From contig JAQGDQ010000015.1 in the NCBI GenBank assembly GCA_030141605.1, forward strand, positions 124,001 through 188,000: a DNA stretch of 64,000 nt, read 5' to 3'. This stretch comes from Tubiluchus corallicola. Its lineage: Eukaryota; Priapulida; Priapulimorpha; Priapulimorphida; Tubiluchidae. A program made the translations under genes and the position numbers. This document shows positions 13,773 to 25,450 of the stretch, piece by piece. A model generated the notes under the pieces. It saw nothing but the letters and a program-made list of their open reading frames with translations. It did no database searches and had not been told where the DNA came from. The first letter of the stretch is position 1. Each line of letters begins with the position of its first letter.

Positions 13773-16050
13773 GAATCCAACGCATGAGACACATTGAACG
13801 ACAACGATCATATACAATAGACATAGTTACAAATTATAATCCAACAGTACATACATACATAATAAACGATAACGAACGTATTTTAATACTTAGTAACAAA
13901 AATTTACACACTTTATACACAATGAAAAACAGGGAGTATAATTATAATAAACATAATTACCAATTCTAATGTAAATTCACATAATCATAAATAAAAACAA
14001 AACAGCATATAGAAAACACGTCGAGAGTTGTAAAATTTCATCACCAACAGACTGTTTATATACGGGCGAAGGACGATAGGAATTCATCCGAGATAAGATT
14101 TGCAAAAGCATTTATAGCATTATTATCCCGGCTAGAGAAAACATAGTCCGAATCTAACGTAGGCAGAGTGCTAATAAAATCATTTCTTTTGGCTTGGTTT
14201 ACTAATGTACATTCAAATAAATGATGTAATCATATATTATATAGCAATGTAATATTAGTTAATTTTGCGCTATTTTTTCTGGTTATAATCATGGTTTATC
14301 TTTGGAATTTATGTAACTCGGGCAGTCGATATAAGGGTTGTCTATGGAATGGAACAATCAAATTTATTCCATTTCAGTAGCCCAACAATCAGAAAAATAC
14401 GAAAACTGGATTAAATTTTGCAGACGAGCACATGATCAGTTAAACACAGAAAAAATATATTGCAAGCATGATATGTACGTATGTTCATAGGCAAGTGGGA
14501 CTTAATTGAAAGGTCATTTTTCGGTTACTTGTTTTAATTTCTGCTGTGTAAAAATAACTGTTACTCTGTGTGTATGAAAAAGCACAATCAGTTTATCTGC
14601 GGATTAGACATTAGTTGTCATGTTGTTTACTAAAGACAGTTGTTATCCAGCGTAAACTGCTGTTCCGAATGCCGCGCTTCCGTCCCAGCTGAGGCAGAGC
14701 GACAGACCAATGTGCTTGACGACAATTTAGGTCAGGACTGTGGAAGGATGGCTGAGCCCCGGGGACAATGATGTCGCCGGGCTCCGCTTCATGAAAAATT
14801 GCTAGTGTTTTCCAAGATCTTAGAGCAGCATAATTGCACACCTCAAGCACTAAGAAGAAACAAATATAGCACGTACTAGAAATAATCATCAAAATATAAG
14901 AAAATAAGAAAATATCGTTACCAACATGACATCAGGTCTAATCCGAGTGATATCTATGAACTTTCGTACCAGAAAATAATTTAATAACTGGAGTACGCGG
15001 AATTCCAATCTACGTAATACAAGAAGCGCCCCCATTGTTAGTGTACCTAAACATGCATGTGAATGGTATAAAACATTTTAAACACAAAAATTTAATACTT
15101 TAAATTCATAAACAAATACACATGTAATGCAAATTATGCATTGGTGCCTTTGAATCCTGAAATCCGCACAAGATCCTTTCGTTCTCTTCGGGCGCACGGG
15201 TCTTTTTCACTCTGTCAGACCCACCCCTATTCATAACGAGTAATCATTTGCGTAATGCCAGCATTTTTGTTACAATTACACAGTGGCCAAATGTCGTGTC
15301 CTAAAAGATTTTGTCATTAAATCGGAGTAATTTTTTCATGACCCACATTTGTTATCATTAATTTATTCTTTTTTTTAGAAAAGTCATATCTACGATTTCT
15401 TCTTGGATTGCTTTCTAACAGTGATCGTCATACAAGCGTTAATAGTATTTATATGGAGAGGAACGTGGGAGCTAATGGATCTGTATTTGGCTCCTGATTC
15501 GGACCTCGTCACCAGCTGGGTGTCCTGGGGAATGGGCACTGGTTTAGTGCTCCTGTGTTCTGCTTTGCAACCTCTTTGCGCAGCTTTCTCCAGACATCTA
15601 GAAGGCCGCACGCTAGCAAAGATTATATTCGAGGACGCGTTCTTTGCCATGGCGAACTTCGCCACTATAAATTTATGGCGCGGTGTGTGGTACCTTTGCA
15701 ATTATTACATTCTACCCGAGGAAGACATGTACGCAACGAGTAATGGACTGACTCACGCAGTAGGTGCAAGTCTTTTAATGTTATTTGTGAACCAGAACAG
15801 CATTCTTGTTCGTGGAATTGTGCTGGATGGTGGATTACCCGATGGTTCTGGTTGTTGGTTTCAAATTCAATTTTTGAAGGTGGTTTTGGACGCTATGCCT
15901 TGCAGTAGAGAATCTAGACCTGAAATTTCTTGCGATGGTAAAGAAGTGAAAACATATCGGTCTAAAAAAATTGCAAATACGGTGGCAGTTGATGGCGACT
16001 TAGCAGTAACAGGAACTACTGCTGTAGATGTTATAAATACAGATTTTTAG
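8970..16050 (+). CDS. fusl: Fuseless-like multipass membrane protein (two exons)
   Basis: Exon 1 is 8970-9458 (donor AAG|GTGTGT) and exon 2 is 15379-16050 (acceptor TTTTTTTAG|AAAAGT). Both borders are phase 0, giving a protein of about 386 residues. It resembles the Drosophila Fuseless family, membrane proteins linked to presynaptic calcium-channel function. The protein is an internal duplication. Each half starts with a hydrophobic helix ending in WRGTW-x-LMD-x-YLAPD (exon 1 FYWRGTWQLMDIYLAPD, exon 2 FIWRGTWELMDLYLAPD), and each has a later WRGVW motif. About eight membrane segments are predicted by eye, four per half. The ATG at 8970 is the first in frame; there is none earlier in the open frame. 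After the last membrane segment the exon 2 tail (about 60 residues) is polar and unrecognised. The intron is 5.9 kb and holds repeats and a LINE. Family assignment is from motif memory; synaptic function is inferred. Confidence 0.85.
9605..9740. repeat. Tandem duplication of about 68 bp
   Basis: Two diverged copies (about 9605-9672 and 9673-9740) share CAATTRTCTTGGTTATATAA and AATATTTA at a spacing of 68 bases. They lie just inside the fuseless intron. No function is visible. Confidence 0.7.
10255..10590. repeat. Diverged tandem repeat, unit about 170 bp
   Basis: Two copies share the ordered blocks TTTYGAAARGGAATWAGWTTGAA, AACTGACGCGGG and ATTAAAGTTCAAA, followed by CTTTTTATT. The first begins near 10258 and the second near 10426. 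They are non-coding and lie in the fuseless intron. Confidence 0.7.
13530..14720 (-). repeat. Right arm of the diverged inverted repeat, split by a LINE
   Basis: The reverse complement of 14233-14720 plus 13530-13616 aligns in order with 7085-7790. The two parts are separated by a LINE fragment (13617-14232) that is absent from the left arm. Removing it restores collinearity across the ACATTG..ACATTTGAATTAATTT junction. The arms lie about 5.7 kb apart and enclose exon 1 of the fuseless-like gene. Confidence 0.72.
13617..14232 (-). mobile_element. 5'-truncated LINE with 11-bp target-site duplication
   Basis: TATATTATATA flanks both sides (13606-13616 and 14233-14243). On the minus strand the insert ends in an (AAT)n tail. 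Before the tail lies CAAATAGAGGGAAT, which also occurs in the 3' UTR of the LINE ending at 25528. A minus-strand frame at about 14040-14225 reads HHLFECTLVNQAKRNDF and ends in a stop. It matches the C-terminal finger region of that LINE (PEHIVFNCPLIKDELRMKL), so the two belong to one family. Only the last 60 or so codons survive. An AT dinucleotide run (13741-13767) lies inside the 3' UTR. Confidence 0.75.
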
Positions 16051-17378
16051 CGACAGCACTATATAAAACCCATATATAGTTACCAGTCGTATATAGTTTT
16101 TTATACATTTATAGTTGTATAGTTTTTTTACCAGCAGTTTTGACTGCCTTTTATACTGCCATCTTACAAAAACAACAACTAAAAGTTCAAGTGCCTCACC
16201 GTTAAGCGACGAAATGGTCAGTAATTGCATAGCCAGGTTTGATTTTGAAAGAAGAGAGATTCTATGTCGATCAAGTGTACAAGTATTTGCTACAAAGTTA
16301 TTTTACAGAATTCTTGTGATTTTTACGTTTAATTTCGTCTTATGAAACAAGCAATTCATAAGTTCGTATTTACATGACTTTGTGCCAAACCTTGGTCTTC
16401 TACAGTGTCCATACTATAGACTTATAGTTTATGTACACGTCTTTGTCCATCTCATTATGATTAATGTGCCATCCACACGTCAATAACAGAGAAGTAACGT
16501 CTGCTAGATGTGGTGGCCATAAGGCTATTGAAAATTGTCACGTTAGATTATATTTACTTTATTATGGCAAATTGAGATTGTTTAAACAGTCGCTGATACA
16601 CGTTAAGCAAACGGAACGAATAAGGTATCGCAACAATACTAGAAGCACGAAAGCTAGAAGCTAGAAGGACAAAATCCACGAAAAAATAACACATTTATTA
16701 TAGATAATAGTTTCGAATATGCCCAAATAGGAATCATTTAGTTATTTTATTGAATGCAAGACAAGATTCACGACTGAATTAATGATAAAAACAGCACACA
16801 GTTGCTCTCTTCATTATGTCGAGGTTTTTTTTTTAATTCAAACAAGTAAAAAACTCGATTTGTCATGTGCATGTAAGAATTAAGCAGTCTTGTCTTATAG
16901 TTTTTTGTTTGTAAATATGCACTATTAGCGCCTCATTGCAAACTTGTATAATAATTCTAAAGCGGCGACAGTATTGGTTTGCCTTTGTTACACCATTAGC
17001 TTTGGCGTTAGCTAATTCATTAAGCATTTGATTAGCCAACTGGTCACTTTTCCCATCTAAATGGAATTTGTACTTGTCCGCATCTTCATTAGTTGCGCGT
17101 TTCTTCCTAACTTATAAACTTACGTACTGTTACGTAAGCTTTTGACAAGTTACAGGACATTTATTTTCACAACTAAACGATTATGTTTTTAAGCCACTTC
17201 AAAGCGCAACGGTAATTTTTCAAGAATTTAATGCGCCATAATGCCATTCTCCTTTTCTGTCTGTTATTGTCGCCGTGCTGTGTATCGCTGCAATCCCCGT
17301 TGTTGTTATTGTCGCTTTCGACCTCTCTCTCTCCGTTTTTCTCTCCCCCGTCTCTCTCTCTCTCTCTTTCTCTTTCTT

Positions 17379-17415
<37 letters not shown>

Positions 17416-20320
17416 CGTGCGCGCTCTCTCTCTAAGTGTATTATACGTTTTACTGTTTGGCTACATTTTTTGATCGATTTTCTTTCATTTATTTAATAAA
17501 TTGTAAATATTCGCTGTAGATGCCTTTCTTGATCTTTCAACCTACACATTTTAATCACCAAAATTTCAATTTTTTGCCTTAATTTTGGGCAATCTGGAAT
17601 GTCTTTTGTAAGTTTACAATTTCTGCATAGAATTTCTTTGGTAAACTCTTTTACCTGACTGTTAAAAGCGTTAAAAAATGGCGCATGGGATAATCTTATG
17701 TATATTTCTGAACATAACCGCAGATACATGCAGGATAATGATTAAACTAGCGGTATTCTTCTGCAAGGTTACTGTAAAGTACTCACTGGTCACTACTTCT
17801 TGACAGGCGAGGTTTAAGTGATTATTATGAACAAAAACATTGCAAAAAATTCTATTTTTTCTATTCTAAGTCAAGGCAATTGAAAACTACGTGGTCAATT
17901 AGGAAAACATTGATTGTGCATCGCATACTTGACGAAACGTTAGGATTGTTCGTAAGTGATTACTGTTGTAGTTGGTGCAAAACAGGAGGAGCAGAATTTG
18001 ATAATAAATTTATTTATTTTTATTTTGTTTTGCATGTCGCTTTCTAGTAAAAAGCTTAGGCCTCAATTTGGTGATGCACTAAATATCACACTAAAAGCGT
18101 TCTACAGTTTGTTTTCACATTACTAGTTCGTAGATTCCCGGAAGACCACATACGAAAAAAAGCATCCGTGGAATATTTGGATAACATCTGTGCTATCATG
18201 CTAAACGCATTAATTGCAAAACGTCAAATTTGTTAGTCCTATCTATAGGGAAAAACATGATTTGTTGCTTTATTTCACGAATTTTACATGCTTTACATAA
18301 TTTTCAGTTTTGCGAAACAACTATTATTTGAAAAAAATCGAAAATCAACGGTAAGCAGCCTGTCGAACCCAAACTCTCTTAACTCAATGCATGAATTGCA
18401 AAAATTATTTCACCTCTTGTGCAAGAAATAAATTACAGTACTTTAATAATTAACTGGTAATTAATATCAAAGTTAGCAATCAGTTTTTTATTCGAAAATC
18501 AGATATCCATAATGGTTTTCAAGTCCGATTGAAAACTGAGCCTTATGCTGCGATCTGTTAAAGCAAATATTGCAAGCGCAACGCGTTATCTCACTATAGG
18601 ATTTAAGAAAACTCTTTTTTTACTACAAGATTTCCAATAGTATTCTCTGGTGGAAAAATCTGTACTTATTAAATTTTATCAAAAGTTGATTGAAGAAGGT
18701 CGACTTAGCTGGGACTTGAATTAGGGACTTTCAGGTAATAGACTGTACAGTAGAACCCTTACGTATACCAACTAAAACAAAAAATAGCTTGCACTCATTG
18801 ATGACTTTAGTCGTTTTATTGCACTTGCAAAAGATTTTCCGTTTGGATTAAAGGCAGAACTCTATGTGCGTATAATCACAATGCGTGGTGCGTGCCGACC
18901 CTTTCTGAGTGTCCGTGAACGCTATGAACGCTGTGAACGCAGCTCATGGTTTTTGGTTGCTGCTCGTGAAAACTGGAAGTAATAATGTTTGAAAGCCATG
19001 CTTCTGGTCGAAATTTTAACGCGATAATTGCAGCGTGGTATTAGCTTATCGTTGTGCTATTAGACAGGAAGAAAGCACAGGTTTTGGGTGCACAACATTT
19101 TGCTTGGGAGAGAACAGTATAACCACTTAGTGAACAAACTGCAACCAGGTACGTAACACATAGTTTTAGACTTCTTCCAACTCTCAGAAACTCAAATGGA
19201 AGAAACGTTATTCTGCGTATGTCCTGAAGTGACCAAAACTCACCTGACCAGAAAACCAATCAGCGAAAACGGTCACCGGAAGCTCGAAACTTGCTTCATC
19301 TCCTAGGTAACGACGGCTTCCTGTCTGAGTATTGCTACGTGCTGCGTATTCGGACGATAGCGTTACGTTCGAGAGAATACTTACCACACATCACGAATTG
19401 CGCAATACGTACTCATGGAAATTCTTCCACGTGCTTAAATGCAAACTGATGTACGCACACTACGCACTACGGATCATGCATTGCACGCACATGGAATCCT
19501 ACCTTAAGTCACTTTAATTAAATTACGAGGAAAGCATAATAATGACCTCAGCTCTTGATACGATCTGGCTGAAACAACGTATACTACTTTAATACATGTA
19601 GTTGCCTGTAATTATTATTTTTACAAAACAAATAGGTTGCCCTTTAAAATAAAAATAAATGATACATGCATCTTTTATACTGAAAACGGACTATGATCTT
19701 GTTTGATTACAACGTGCCCCGAACTAAAAGCTTTAGTAATGTGAAATAATTTTCAGACCCATTATTTGAATACGTATGAAACGGTTATGTTTCTTGCATG
19801 ACTATTGATCAGGAGCAGTAGGTCTGTACATTGATCTCATTTACTTTGTCAATACCCAGTTGGCCTATAAAAAGTAATAAATAGTAAGTTGAAAAATATG
19901 CCATTAAGCTCGTTGTTCATTTTCTGCTTGAAGCCTTGCATAAGCTGAGCTGAGTACATGGCACATGGTGTACTGACAAGTAGGACGCTTTAGCAATAAT
20001 TGCGTTTGTTGTAATAGAAGGAACGTCTAATCGGTTAAACAATTAAGTCAACAAACAGAAAAGATGATAATGCATGTTAAAAGCAATACCGCTTTAATAA
20101 GCCTAGTGGCCGCTATCTTTTTCATTGAAATTGCTGCTCTACTGACATGTCAACGCTGTCAAGATTAGCAAATTTGCAGTCTATCATAATTATAGGTCTT
20201 AAGGCCTAAGTTCACTACAGAATTAGTGAATTAAACAGAAGCATTATTCACGAGGTCTAAATAATAATAATAATATATATAGGCAGTTGTATGTACGTGC
20301 ATAATATACATTTACATATA
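16051..20320. other. Intergenic stretch; no gene recognised
   Basis: This contains the 3' UTR of the fuseless-like gene and otherwise no supported coding region. A CT-rich microsatellite occupies 17321-17433. Around 18857-19500, runs of CGTAGTGCGTA/GTGCGTA type occur at both ends in roughly inverted orientation and may be a decayed inverted-repeat transposon. Long open frames at 17231-17496 are artefacts of the CT repeat. Confidence 0.45.
17321..17433. repeat. CT-rich microsatellite
   Basis: An interrupted (CT)n tract with CCCC and TTTC breaks. It generates spurious Ser/Leu-rich open frames on the plus strand and Arg/Glu-rich ones on the minus strand. Confidence 0.95.
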
Positions 20321-20336
20321 GGTATATATACAGCAT

Positions 20337-21127
20337 ATGAATCAATCAATAGTCATCCTGTCAGACAGCCAGGCGGCTATTAAAGCTACTGAAAACAATA
20401 CAGTAAAATCTATCTCGGTTTTACGTTGTGTTGAAAACTTGAACATACTTGGAAAAAGAAACCGAGTCTTGGTTACATGGATTCCTGAACACGAAGGAGT
20501 ACATGGTAACGAAGAGGCGGACAAGCTTGCTAAAAAGGGATCTGAGCTCTCTCCGGAGGGACCAGAACCCTATCTGCCCGTCCCTTATGCTAGCTGTGTC
20601 TATGCGATTAAGGGATGGAGTCTAAAACGATGGGAAACGTCGTGGAATAATCGTGAGGACTGCAAGAGAACAAAGGAACATGTGGGCTGGGCCTCGGCCC
20701 GAGTCTGCAATAGGCTCCTGAGTCTCAGTAGAACTCAACTCAACATGGTTATACAGGTCCTAACCGGACACTGTAATCTCCAAAAACATAAAAAAACCAC
20801 TTGTCGAGCACAATCCGCGATTTGCCCGAAATGTGGTCAGGAAGACGAAACACCGGACCATCACGTGGGACGATGCACCGCCTACCAGGGTGCTCGTATC
20901 AAATGTCTGGGAAATAAAAATACAACACTTAGAGCAGTTGTAGAGAACTTAAACCTGAAAAAACTAGCGGCGTATCTGAAGCAAGCTGGAAGGCTTGCCG
21001 AGTACGACCAATAGACGTATAGCAGTGAATAATTGCAATGGGCCTGTCGAAGGCCTCAGCAATGTGTCGGGGGGTGGGATTTTTCCATCCTATACAATCT
21101 CCCCGACACCACTGCCCCCCTAATCTA
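20337..21127 (+). mobile_element. 5'-truncated LINE: RNase H domain plus C-terminal zinc finger, with 13-bp target-site duplication
   Basis: An open frame at 20337-21014 (225 residues) holds the distal half of a non-LTR retrotransposon RNase H. SIVILSDSQAAIKA carries one catalytic Asp, and WIPEHEGVHGNEEADKLAKK carries the conserved His and the last Asp. The first catalytic residues are lost to truncation. A tail typical of I/R1/Jockey-like elements follows, with CPKCGQEDETPDHHVGRC as a CCHC-type finger. The frame is open and ends at a natural stop, so the insertion looks fairly young. ATATATACAGCAT occurs immediately before (20324-20336) and after (21128-21140) the insert, a 13-bp target duplication. 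The 3' UTR contains a GTCGGGG..CCCCGAC stem (about 21066-21108). The ATG at 20337 is created at the insertion junction and is not a true start. Confidence 0.85.
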
Positions 21128-21140
21128 ATATATACAGCAT

Positions 21141-21945
21141 TTGTATTTAACTAAAAATAATAGGGTTAATTAAGATGTGATTTTTAAAGCCCAAACTTTA
21201 AAAATCAGGCAAAAAACCAGACTGTAAAGTAAATTAGTTCGAGGAACTAGTTCCTTCTTCAGGAAATTGGAACTGGACCTACATCCTTTTGTCACAGAGG
21301 AAGTACTAACTAAAACAAGTTAATCTCCGAGTACTGCCAAGAACTAGTTTCCGTTCTGAAAAGCTAGAGGAACTAGAAACTTAAATTAGTTCCTTTTGTC
21401 ACAGGAACTTGGAACTGAATTTGTGCCTGGGACTGAAGAACTTTTATAACCTTGGCAAAAAATTCTACTTCGGCACTTTTTGTGCAGTGACTCTTAAAAT
21501 GTTAGCAATGACAGAATAATTTTCAAATTATAGGTCAATGTACATTGTTACTGTACGACAATGTTTGCAGAATGTTTAGTTACATGTCGACGTTAATTTA
21601 TATAAATTGATTTAAATGTATTACCATCAAAGTTAGAAAAATCGTTAAAATACACTTTATAATTGTAATTTAACACTAATAATCAAATAATCATTTTGCT
21701 GAACGAGCAATCTAAATTTTCAAAAATCAAATATGTCAAAACCAAAAAAAAGTAAAACGAATCAATACGTTAACTTTACATGTATGTGTGAGTAAACTAG
21801 GACATCTCTTGGGCACATTCCTGTTCTGTTTTTATTTCACGTAATACTATAAGTTATTATTGTGCATGCCAATCAATAACGCAAGCTAGTGGCAGTGTTT
21901 TGAACAAACTACCCTTGTCTCTCTTTACTCTTCTTCCGTATTTAG
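21141..21945. other. Non-coding stretch with GGAACT-rich repeats
   Basis: No gene is seen. At 21235-21450 several GGAACTAGTTCC, GAACTAG and GGAACTTGGAACT motifs recur in both orientations. This suggests a small palindromic repeat element. The rest is AT-rich. Confidence 0.4.
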
Positions 21946-22090
21946 CACGCCCGGTTTAGACACTGTTGGATGTTCTTAGATGCAGTCGGACTGGTGCTGG
22001 AGGACGTCGGATATGACGTTTACACAATTCGACTTCTATCCGCTTTTGTTAATCGACAAAGTCGGAAAAGATCATCCGACAACTTGCTTT
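21946..22090 (+). repeat. Possible left terminus of an inverted-repeat transposon
   Basis: GCCCGGTTTAGACACTGTTGGATG here resembles the reverse complement of the right-hand sequence ending near 26000 (GCCCGATTTACACGATCTGAC). Further inside, GTCGGATATGACGTTTACAC aligns with GTCGGATGAATTGTTTACAC. Identity is only moderate, roughly 65-70% by eye. These could be two ends of one 4-kb element or two separate copies of a short repeat. Confidence 0.4.
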
Positions 22091-22377
22091 TACCCAGGAA
22101 TCAAGTATTGAACAATTTAAACATTAATATATCCCAATTTATACTATTGGAATGTTGCATTTGTTACACTTGCTTGACGAAGACATCCAAATGCCACAAT
22201 TTATTACAATCATCCTTCAGCGAAGGCATAATATAACATAATATAATTTTGCCGTAGTTCCATGCTCTGGTATGTATGTGAACTTGTGGTTATAATTATT
22301 TTACTTATTTAGAAAATAAACAGTATGAAGAAATAAAATATAATTGTTGTGTTTATTGCTAAATGTTGTAACACCGT

Positions 22378-22436
22378 TCTCTCTTTCTCTCTCTCTCCCC
22401 ATTCCTCACTCTGTCTCTCTCTCCCCTCTCTTCACA

Positions 22437-22518
<82 letters not shown>

Positions 22519-22525
22519 TCTCTCT
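22378..22525. repeat. (CT)n microsatellite
   Basis: A long, nearly pure CT tract from 22440 to 22525 is preceded by a less regular part. It runs directly into LINE ORF1 sequence at about 22530, so the microsatellite may have expanded at a deletion point inside the element. Confidence 0.95.
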
Positions 22526-22544
22526 CGAGACGAGTGCACTTCAG

Positions 22545-23290
22545 AACAGTTAAAGTGTGCAAACTGTGGCGAATCGCACTCGGCATGGGACAGAAGTTTT
22601 GCACTTTACGTAAATGAAGACAAACAAGTAAGTAATTCTGCATAAAATTGCAAATTTGCAAGACGTCAACGTAAAAGACTCGATTACTATCTGTCAAATC
22701 AATTTAAACAACATGTCAGATAGACCGAGGTTAGCTTTAGACAATCACGCAAACATTATGTCTTTTGATGTAGTGGCAGTACAGGAAACGAAAATTACTA
22801 AATATTTACAACCCAGATTAAGAAATCACAAAGGTTACTTCAAAGAAGGCGTGCGCAATTACTCTGTAGCGTTGTATGTAAAAGAAAATGTTGCTAGTAA
22901 CATGTTGTACTTATCGGACGCAAGCGATTCAGATTTAGATGTTGTATGGGTTATCTTAAACACGCCTCATAGTAAAATGTTAATGGGATCTGTATATATA
23001 AAGCCAAATTCACCTGAATAAATGAGAAAATTGTTATTAATGTACAGGAAAGGAGCTTTTTTCGCTAGTAAGCACGGTATATATATATATATATATATAT
23101 AGTATTGCGGCTATAGGCGATCTGTAAACGCCCGTAATATTCTGTGGGATAGGATTGATAATGAACATGGCATACAACTTCACAACTTCTTAAATCAAAG
23201 CAATAGTGAGCACGTCAGTATTACGCCAAACGAACCCTCGAGTGTTCGAAATATAAGTGCTCGAAATATAAAGAGGCTTTATCCATGAGA
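22545..23290 (+). mobile_element. LINE fragment: end of ORF1 and endonuclease start of ORF2
   Basis: At 22548-22643 the frame reads LKCANCGESHSAWDRSFALY and stops: the last zinc knuckle of a LINE ORF1 (gag-like). Thirteen bases on, a frame at 22656-23021 starts with MQDVNVKDSITICQINLNN and continues VVAVQETKI, an AP-type endonuclease N-terminus with its catalytic Glu. After a (TA)n run (23081-23101), a further endonuclease piece reads GYRRSVNARNILWDRIDNEHG in another frame. Reverse transcriptase is absent. It is a decayed copy with at least one stop and a frame change. Confidence 0.7.
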
Positions 23291-23299
23291 GACTCTAAT

Positions 23300-25450
23300 A
23301 AAACTCCTTCCAACAACATTCAATAATATTCACAACGTAAACAGTGACGGAAACACTAATAACAATCCTACAAACAAAAAGTTTTTCTCGTTCTGTCATT
23401 CCAACGTATGAAGCCTCCTAGCAAACAACGAATCCTTTAAGTTGGACGAGTTGCAGTTAGTCATTAACACCAACAATTATGATGTCATTGTTCTGATAGA
23501 AACATGGCTAGATCAGTCCATAGCAAACGATGAATTTCGTCTTTCCGGTTTCCAAGATCCAGTCAGAAAAGATCGGGACAGAAATGGTGGTGGAGTAGCA
23601 TTTTATGCGGCCAATCACATACATTTTAAAACAGAATGTTGCCACAGAATCTGTTTGAATTAATGTGGGTAGAGATCAGTTTAAAGGTTAACACACTCTA
23701 TATGTGCATTTGTTATAGGTCCCTATCCCAGGATGCAGCAGGTGAAGACCGATTTACTGCAGCACTAGATGAATCTTACACTAACCTACTAAACTCTCAA
23801 CCTAAGTCCCCGTATAGCATTGTATTTGTTCGCGACTTTAACGCCACATGTAAAGCCTGGGACCAGGCAGAGCTAAATGAAAATCCAATGGGCTCTAAAT
23901 TAAATCATTTCGTTGTACGAAATCAATTGTTCCAGTTAATTACCGATCCCACTCGAGTAACTCTGTGCTGGATTTGATTATCACAGACTCAAATAGATTA
24001 TTTACTAACTACGGTGTGCTTCCACAAATCTTTACATGCGATCATGACCCCATTTTTGGGAAAATTCGTGTCAAAATTCCAGTACGTCATGCTTTCAAAA
24101 GAAAGGTCTATAATTATAATTTAGCAGATTGGCCAGCATTAAATCAACAAATCTATCAGAAATTTTAATTACGAACCCTCATTCAGTTATGCAACTGGTT
24201 CTAGTACAATTGACGTTATATGAGCTACGCAAAGTTTTTCTGCCCAACTTTATCAGCAATATGTAGAGAAAGATACGGAGCTCTTTCCGGGAGCACCCCA
24301 AATGGGCCACTTTGTCATGCGTCATGCTTTCAAAAGAAAGGTCTATAATTATAATTTAGCAGATTGGCCAGCATTAAATCAACAAATCTATCAGAAATTT
24401 TAATTACGAACCCTCATTCAGTTATGCAACTGGTTCTAGTACAATTGACGTTATATGAGCTACGCAAAGTTTTTCTGCCCAACTTTATCAGCAATATGTA
24501 GAGAAAGATACGGAGCTCTTTCCGGGAGCACCCCAAATGGGCCACTTTGTTGTTAAAAGCAAAATTAAATGTAAAGTATGGGAAAATGATAAAGTAATTG
24601 GTCGTGTGTACGATTTTAAGACTAGTGATTGGTACAGATGGTCAGGTGTTCTGGAACGTAAAGTAAGAGAACAATTTCATGAACTAGCTCAATTTACTTA
24701 GGCCAACGATGTTCAAAGTGCTTGGGTACAGCTTCAAAAGCTCATAGCAAATGCTAACGAAGAAGCACTAAATAAGAAAACGATAACAAAATTTAGCAAA
24801 CCTTTCTGGTCCAGTCAATTAGCAAAGTTATATAATAAAGATGAGACTTTGCAGGAAAAATTACCTACAGATGTCCAATTGCGAAAACAAGCAAACGGTC
24901 GGATAGAAATTGATATGTGTAAATGCAATGCAAACAGCCAAACGCCAGAGCATATAGTTTTTAACTGTCCTCTAATAAAAGACGAACTCAGAATGAAACT
25001 TGAAACTGCACTTCCATCTAGGCAGCTTAAGGATATATACAGAATAAGAAGTAGAAATGCTATTGATGCACTTGCAGAATTTGTTAAAAATGCTAAAGAG
25101 GAAAATATAGCCGAAAAAACGTGGAGTTTATTTTTAAAAATATGAAGTCCGGTTACTGCCATTTATTATAATTAGATTGCTTCCCGTCAATGAAAATGTA
25201 AAAGTAAGAGTTATTTACAAAATTAGGTAAATATAAATTTAAATGTAAATCTAGCTATGTTGCTTATAGTTGTTGATGTGTTTTTTTATATAACTATTTT
25301 ACTGTTATCACAGTCATCAGTGATATTAAAAGGGATAATTGTAATTATTTTCAAACTTATTATAAAAGTGTTCATACTTGACCCTGCAAATAGAGGGAAT
25401 TTATGTATATTATGTATGTATTTATGTTAATATATATAATAAAATAAAGT

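Noticed and set aside
17231-17496. Overlapping open frames rich in Ser and Leu
   Set aside because: They are translations of a CT microsatellite in several frames; no real protein features.
18857-19500. CGTAGTGCGTA-type motifs in inverted arrangement
   Set aside because: It resembles an old inverted-repeat transposon, but termini and target duplication could not be fixed, so it is mentioned only within the intergenic entry.
22344-22700. Long plus and minus frames through the CT repeat
   Set aside because: Low-complexity artefacts, except the last 30 plus-strand codons, which are the LINE ORF1 finger and are annotated as such.
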